Below, one piece after another: positions 32,940-36,721 of a DNA stretch of 36,721 nucleotides. The stretch's first letter is position 1. Each line of letters starts with the position of its first letter. This DNA is from CAYQZD01 sp964421875. GTDB lineage: Bacteria > Electryoneota > Tariuqbacteria > Tariuqbacterales > Tariuqbacteraceae. The position numbers and the translations under genes were made by a program. The notes beneath the pieces were generated by a model. That model was not told the DNA's origin, did not search any database, and saw only the letters and a program-made list of their open reading frames with translations. Where the stretch lies: contig CAYQZD010000028.1 in the NCBI GenBank assembly GCA_964421875.1, forward strand, positions 1-36,721, read 5' to 3'.

Positions 32940-34694
32940 ATGTTGCGAACACATAATTGCGGAGAGCTCAGGGCTGGTGACGAGGGAAAAACCGTCACTG
33001 TCGCCGGCTGGTTGAGAAGAGCCCGGGACCTGGGAGGACTGCTGTTCCTCAGCTTGAGAGACCGGTATGGCTTGGTGCAAGCCGTGATCGATCCCGGTAA
33101 GCAGCCGGAACTGGCGGAGATGGTGCGGGAAATACCCCGCGAATCGGTGCTGGCGGTCGAAGGTGAAGTCCGCCTGCGCCCCCGGGATATGATTAATCCG
33201 GAAATGGAGACCGGCGAAATAGAGATTCACCCTCGACAGGTCACAGTCCTCAGCCGATGCGCCGACCTCCCCATTCCCGTCGAAGAGGTAATCGACGCCG
33301 GCGAGGATTTGCGGCTGAAATACCGCTATCTGGAAATGAGGCGTCCGGAAGTGCAGCGGCGTATGAGTCTGAGACATAGACTGGCGATGTCGGTTAGAAA
33401 GCATTTCGACCGGGAGGAATTCCTTGAAATTGAAACCCCCTTCCTGATGAAATCCACCCCCGAAGGCGCCCGGGATTTCCTGGTGCCCAGCCGCCTGCAT
33501 CAGGGTAAATTCTATGCCCTCCCCCAATCGCCGCAGACCTTCAAACAGATTCTGATGATAGCGGGATTGGACCGATACTTTCAAATCGTCCGCTGTTTTC
33601 GCGATGAGGATTTTCGGGCGGACCGACAGCCGGAGTTTACCCAGATCGATATGGAAATGTCCTTCGTGGAACAAGATGACATCTTCGCCCTGACGGAGAG
33701 GATGTTGACCAACGTTTTCCGTGAAGTTGCGGGTGTGGAGATAACCGCTCCTTTTCCCATCATCAGTTATCAGGAAGCGATATCCTCCTACGGTGTGGAC
33801 AAACCCGATACCAGATTCGACTGTAGATTCCGGGATGTGACCGAAACCGTGATGAACTGCGGATTCGGAGTATTCGACAAAACGGTGGAGACTGGCGGCA
33901 GCGTGGTCGCTATGCCTCTCCAAGGATACTCCCTCTCCCGCAGGCAGACGGATGAAGTGAACGGATTCGCTCGAGATTGCGGTTTACCCGGAGTGGTGGC
34001 TGGCAACTGGGACGGAGCGGTCTTTAACGCCCCTCTGGGGAAGTTTATGGCTCGGGAAAAAGCCGCGGAGTTGGGCCGAAGCCTCTTCGCCGGTGATACC
34101 GGCGCAGCGCTTTTCGCCGCCGGCGAAAGGAAAACCACTCTGGAGGGATTAGGCAGGCTGCGGTTAAAACTAGCGGAGTACCTTGACATCAAGAAAGATA
34201 GTGGTTTTCACTTCCTGTGGGTGGATAGTTTCCCCTTGTTCGAACCGGACCAGGAAGGAAATCCCGCTGCCACCCACCACCCCTTTACCGCCCCTGTAGA
34301 GGAGGATTTGGCTTTATTGGATGACAAGCCGTTTGCGGTCAGGTCTCAGGCTTACGATTTGGTGATAAACGGTTATGAAATCGCTTCCGGCAGTATCAGG
34401 ATACACAGGCGGCTTATCCAGGAAAAGATTTTCCATAAGCTGGGAATCGGTGAAGAGGAAGCTAAGGAAAAATTCGGCTTCCTGCTGGAAGCTCTCGAAT
34501 ACGGCGTTCCCCCTCACGGCGGAATCGCCTTCGGCTTCGACCGCCTTCTGATGTTGATTGCGGGCGCCAGTTCTATTAGAGAAGTCATACCCTTCCCTAA
34601 GACTACTTCAGGATTGTCGCTTATGGACGGTTCGCCGGGGCTTGTATCGGATAAGCAGCTTAAGGAGTTGGGGATTAAAGTTATCAAATCATAA
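32940..34694 (+). CDS. aspS: Aspartyl-tRNA synthetase
   Basis: A 584-aa class II synthetase of bacterial type, normal in length. The N-terminal anticodon-binding OB domain (about 1-130) opens with HNCGELRAGDEGKTVTVAGW. Motif 2 is FRDEDFRADRQPEFTQIDME (about 219-238), and the segment THHPFTAP and motif 3 GIAFGFDRL (about 527-535) are present, with a GAD-type insertion domain between. It charges tRNA-Asp in the cytoplasm. No ribosome-binding site is seen before ATG 32940; the leader contains several repeats. Whether it also charges tRNA-Asn cannot be judged here. Confidence 0.96.
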   Translation: MLRTHNCGELRAGDEGKTVTVAGWLRRARDLGGLLFLSLRDRYGLVQAVIDPGKQPELAEMVREIPRESVLAVEGEVRLRPRDMINPEMETGEIEIHPRQVTVLSRCADLPIPVEEVIDAGEDLRLKYRYLEMRRPEVQRRMSLRHRLAMSVRKHFDREEFLEIETPFLMKSTPEGARDFLVPSRLHQGKFYALPQSPQTFKQILMIAGLDRYFQIVRCFRDEDFRADRQPEFTQIDMEMSFVEQDDIFALTERMLTNVFREVAGVEITAPFPIISYQEAISSYGVDKPDTRFDCRFRDVTETVMNCGFGVFDKTVETGGSVVAMPLQGYSLSRRQTDEVNGFARDCGLPGVVAGNWDGAVFNAPLGKFMAREKAAELGRSLFAGDTGAALFAAGERKTTLEGLGRLRLKLAEYLDIKKDSGFHFLWVDSFPLFEPDQEGNPAATHHPFTAPVEEDLALLDDKPFAVRSQAYDLVINGYEIASGSIRIHRRLIQEKIFHKLGIGEEEAKEKFGFLLEALEYGVPPHGGIAFGFDRLLMLIAGASSIREVIPFPKTTSGLSLMDGSPGLVSDKQLKELGIKVIKS

Positions 34695-34799
34695 TTTGTA
34701 TATCTTGACTTTTTTTATGTCTGACTTGAAAAACAGCGCTTCAGCGGAAAGGCTGCGCCTTTTCCCTGTAAAAATGTCAGAATGTAGTAACAATAATTC

Positions 34800-34828
34800 T
34801 TGACAATCTGATAAATATTTATTATTTT
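34800..34828 (+). promoter_or_regulatory. Promoter for the lipoprotein-LysM pair
   Basis: TTGACA (34800-34805), a 17-base spacer and TATTTT (34823-34828), followed by ACC. The 95-nt element begins within the -10 region. Confidence 0.65.
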
Positions 34829-34920
34829 ACCGTGAAGATAACGGCATTGTTCATACGCGAGCCGTAAATTTACATTCTTTATTGTGGATGGTCGCGAAAG
34901 AGACCGTCTATGACGGTTCA
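34826..34920 (+). ncRNA. 95-nt structured element, copy 3 (leader of the lipoprotein gene)
   Basis: Begins TTTACCGTGAAGATAACGGC, then ACGCGAGCCGTAAATT, GGTCGCGAAAGAGACC and a final hairpin ACCGTC-TAT-GACGGT. The last stem differs from copy 1 (CCCTC/GAGGG) on both sides while keeping pairing. The first stem is ACGGC/GCCGT. It ends 105 bases before the lipoprotein ATG. Confidence 0.55.
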
Positions 34921-35025
34921 CCTTCATTTAAAGATTGTATGATGAGAATAATTCCTTGAGCGATAATCGCTGAATTATTAGCTTGAACCTTTAAGAAACA
35001 GTAGATAGAAATAATAAATGGAGGA

Positions 35026-35307
35026 ATGATGAGGAGGCCCATAAGATTGCTTCTTGCAATGGCGGTGTTCTTGGGGTTCCTAATGGTGGGTTGCACCAAA
35101 TACGCCACGCAGGAACAGTTGAACCTTTTGAAAAACACCAAGGAAGCCGCACTGGCCGCCGAGAATATGTTGCAGCAGAAGATTTCGGAAAAAGAACAAT
35201 GGGAGAAAAAGGTCGCCCAGAAGGAAGCCGAACTGGAAGCTAAGAAGGCGGAAAGAGACAAAATCAAGGATGCTTACGGGAAGCATACCATTATGGAGGG
35301 CGAATAA
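35026..35307 (+). CDS. Small coiled-coil lipoprotein
   Basis: A 93-aa protein with a lipoprotein signal peptide ending in the lipobox LMVGC (Cys at about residue 23), followed by a charged coiled coil (about 30-85). Two adjacent ATG codons (35026 and 35029) are possible starts; the GGAGG just upstream suits the second slightly better. Its stop is one base before the start of the LysM gene, so the two are almost certainly cotranscribed and may form an envelope complex linking the membrane to peptidoglycan. Family not recognised. Confidence 0.75.
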   Translation: MMRRPIRLLLAMAVFLGFLMVGCTKYATQEQLNLLKNTKEAALAAENMLQQKISEKEQWEKKVAQKEAELEAKKAERDKIKDAYGKHTIMEGE

Positions 35308-35308
35308 A

Positions 35309-36148
35309 ATGAATAGACTGTACATTCTCATAATCGCCACTCTGGTATGCGCAATGTTTCTCACTCCAACCCTTTTCGCCCAAGAGAAGATGAAGTTTGA
35401 GGAGTACGAGCAGTCTCTGAAGTATTGGCAGGATAGGGAAGCCGCTGCTAATGCCGCCATCGTCTTAGAGGAGCAGCAGATTCAGGAACTGAAGAATCGG
35501 TATAATCTGACCGATGAAGAGATTGCCCGTATCCAGCAGGAGATTTACCAGATCCTTGGTGTTTTCGAAGCCGACATTGAGAACTACGGCAGAGAACTAA
35601 AGGAACTGGAAAACCAGATCAAGGCCTTGCGAGCCTTAACGCCGGAAATGCTGTATCAGCGTCAAAATGAATTGGAAGCGGTCAAGGATAAGCTGAACAC
35701 GATGAAACAGCAATCTATGTCCAACATCCCCGATTACAAGAATAAGCTTGACGATTATTCTGACAAAATGGAAGGGCTTAAGGTAAGTGTTCCGGCTCCG
35801 CGTCACGAAACCTACACGGTTAAACGAGGCGATTTTCTTTGGAAGATATCCGCCAAACCAGAGGTTTACAACAATCCCTACAAGTGGCCCCGGATTTGGA
35901 GCGCTAACGCTGATAATATCAAGGATCCCAACCTGATATATCCCGACCAAATCTTGACCATTATCAGGGATATTGCCAAGAATCAGCATTTGGTGGTTAA
36001 AGGCGAGACGCTGGCTAAAATTGCGGCTCTGTCGGAGATTTTAGGCGACCCCTTCAGGTGGACCGAAATGTATGAAGCGAACAAGAATCAGATACAAGAT
36101 CCCAATGTGATTTATCCCGAACAGATTCTGGTTATACCGGGTAAGTAA
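35309..36148 (+). CDS. Secreted coiled-coil protein with two LysM domains
   Basis: A 279-aa protein from ATG 35309, which has GGAGGG eight bases upstream and opens with a signal peptide (about 1-25, ending LFAQ); an in-frame ATG at 35270 would place 13 residues before it. A long coiled coil follows (about 30-165), then two LysM domains of about 50 aa, beginning TYTVKRGDFLWKISAKPEVY and HLVVKGETLAKIAALSEI. LysM domains bind peptidoglycan. No hydrolase domain is present, so a structural or tethering role alongside the upstream lipoprotein is inferred. Confidence 0.87.
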   Translation: MNRLYILIIATLVCAMFLTPTLFAQEKMKFEEYEQSLKYWQDREAAANAAIVLEEQQIQELKNRYNLTDEEIARIQQEIYQILGVFEADIENYGRELKELENQIKALRALTPEMLYQRQNELEAVKDKLNTMKQQSMSNIPDYKNKLDDYSDKMEGLKVSVPAPRHETYTVKRGDFLWKISAKPEVYNNPYKWPRIWSANADNIKDPNLIYPDQILTIIRDIAKNQHLVVKGETLAKIAALSEILGDPFRWTEMYEANKNQIQDPNVIYPEQILVIPGK

Positions 36149-36238
36149 CGACTGTCCGAGCGGTCATAGATAAATTCGGAGAATACTCACGCCTCAAGTA
36201 AACTCGCTTGTTCGTTCGATGTGTTTGAACATAATTCC

Positions 36239-36292
36239 AAGCTCCCGATTCCCCGGCTGAGTCCGGGGGTGAGGGAGCTTTTGTATTTTTTT
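36239..36292 (+). terminator. Rho-independent terminator of the lipoprotein-LysM pair
   Basis: Nested stem AAGCTCCC/GGGAGCTT outside and CCCCGG/CCGGGG inside, followed by a T-rich tract (TTTTGTATTTTTTT). It lies 90 bases after the LysM gene. Confidence 0.85.
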
Positions 36293-36424
36293 GTGTGAAA
36301 GTATCCACGGTTTCCGTGGTTGGACCCTTGTTTTTCTTCTCGATTAGCACGGTTGGGACAAAATTCCTCCGTGCAGATACACACTGATTATACCGATTTC
36401 CGATAGTTTTTTCCTATGATTTTG

Positions 36425-36452
36425 GTGGGGGCGAACGGCCGTTCGCCCCTAC
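36425..36452. repeat. 28-nt palindrome, GTAGGGGCG type (copy 4)
   Basis: Left arm GTGGGGGCG, core AACGGCCGTT, right arm CGCCCCTAC. Confidence 0.8.
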
Positions 36453-36537
36453 ATCGGAAATTATTATCAAGAACCGCTTTAGCCTGAATTATTCATAAAT
36501 TAATTATGATAGTCGCTGTTGAAAAAGTCCTTAATCT

Positions 36538-36619
36538 GTCATTGCAAACGAAGTGAAGCAATCTTTAAGCTATTATATAACAAATAGATTGCTTCGTCGC
36601 TTCGCTTCCTCGCAATGAC
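36538..36619. repeat. Interrupted palindrome, ATTGCTTCG type
   Basis: TGTCATTGCAAACGAAGTG and AAGCAATCT on the left face AGATTGCTTCG and TCGCAATGACA on the right, with an AT-rich middle. Related to 172-210. Confidence 0.65.
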
Positions 36620-36721
36620 AATTTCAGAGTTATGCAACAGGAAATATAATAGACAGGATTAACAAGATTTACAGGATTTTAATTCAAAATTAATTTCTGA
36701 ATATTAGAATACAACTATTTA

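Larger units (their letters stand above)
34695..35025. other. Spacer between aspS and the lipoprotein gene
   Basis: 331 bases with no gene. A small GC-rich hairpin (GGAAAGGC / GCCTTTTCC, 34746-34765) is followed by a promoter (34800-34828) that overlaps the start of copy 3 of the 95-nt element. Confidence 0.6.
36149..36721. other. Gene-free end of window with repeats
   Basis: 573 bases without a supported gene. It contains the terminator at 36239-36292, a small CCACGG/CCGTGG palindrome (36304-36318), a 28-nt palindrome (36425-36452), an ATTGCTTCG-type repeat (36538-36619) and a repetitive ACAGGATTAACAAGATT-like stretch near 36653. Confidence 0.7.

Overview
The window looks like a chromosomal segment from an uncultured bacterium of the Fibrobacteres-Chlorobi-Bacteroidetes (FCB) superphylum. 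Two secreted proteins end in type IX secretion (Por) C-terminal sorting domains, there is an LVIVD-repeat surface protein, a GldA/GldF/GldG-like ABC transporter is present, and intergenic spaces are crowded with short palindromic repeats. No rRNA, tRNA or other marker allows a finer placement, so the phylum is an inference. No CRISPR array, insertion sequence or prophage was seen.

Layout. (1) 1-241: palindromic repeats only. (2) 242-4736, minus strand: a four-gene operon, read from 4736 downwards, encoding an ABC ATPase, an ABC-2 permease, a GldG-like auxiliary protein and a DUF4340 protein. (3) 4737-5391: a divergent spacer with a consensus promoter, a 14-codon ORF and repeats. (4) 5392-7626: a type IX-sorted secreted protein, followed by a strong terminator. 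(5) 7880-9114: an M23 LytM-type peptidase paired with a bactofilin. (6) 9222-20129: a complete F1Fo ATP synthase cluster (AtpZ, AtpI-like, a, c, b, delta, alpha, gamma, beta, epsilon). It is interrupted by a zinc-ribbon membrane protein between a and c, and by an LVIVD-repeat type IX cargo plus a DUF433 gene between alpha and gamma. (7) 20436-32076: a seven-gene cluster with two large secreted TPR proteins (717 and about 1999 aa), a small secreted protein, a TolQ/ExbB-like protein, two TolR/ExbD-like proteins and an AgmX/PglI-type energy transducer. (8) 32077-32939: a terminator and a dense repeat patch. (9) 32940-34694: aspartyl-tRNA synthetase. (10) 35026-36148: a coiled-coil lipoprotein and a double-LysM coiled-coil protein, followed by a terminator. 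(11) 36149-36721: repeats.

How the genes fit together. The ATP synthase makes or uses the proton gradient. The ExbB/ExbD/ExbD/AgmX cluster carries the parts of a motor powered by ion flow that transmits force across the envelope, together with large periplasmic TPR scaffolds. Its content resembles the Agl-Glt/Nfs machines of myxobacteria, with one notable change: the first ExbD-like subunit has Asn where the family has its proton-carrying Asp, while the second keeps the Asp.

The most striking unexplained signal is a structured element of about 95 nt. It occurs three times on the plus strand, each copy shortly upstream of a gene (ExbB-like, aspS, lipoprotein), and once plus a fragment on the minus strand. 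Its hairpins show paired substitutions. Two copies begin at the probable transcription start of a good promoter, and one copy sits inside another repeat.
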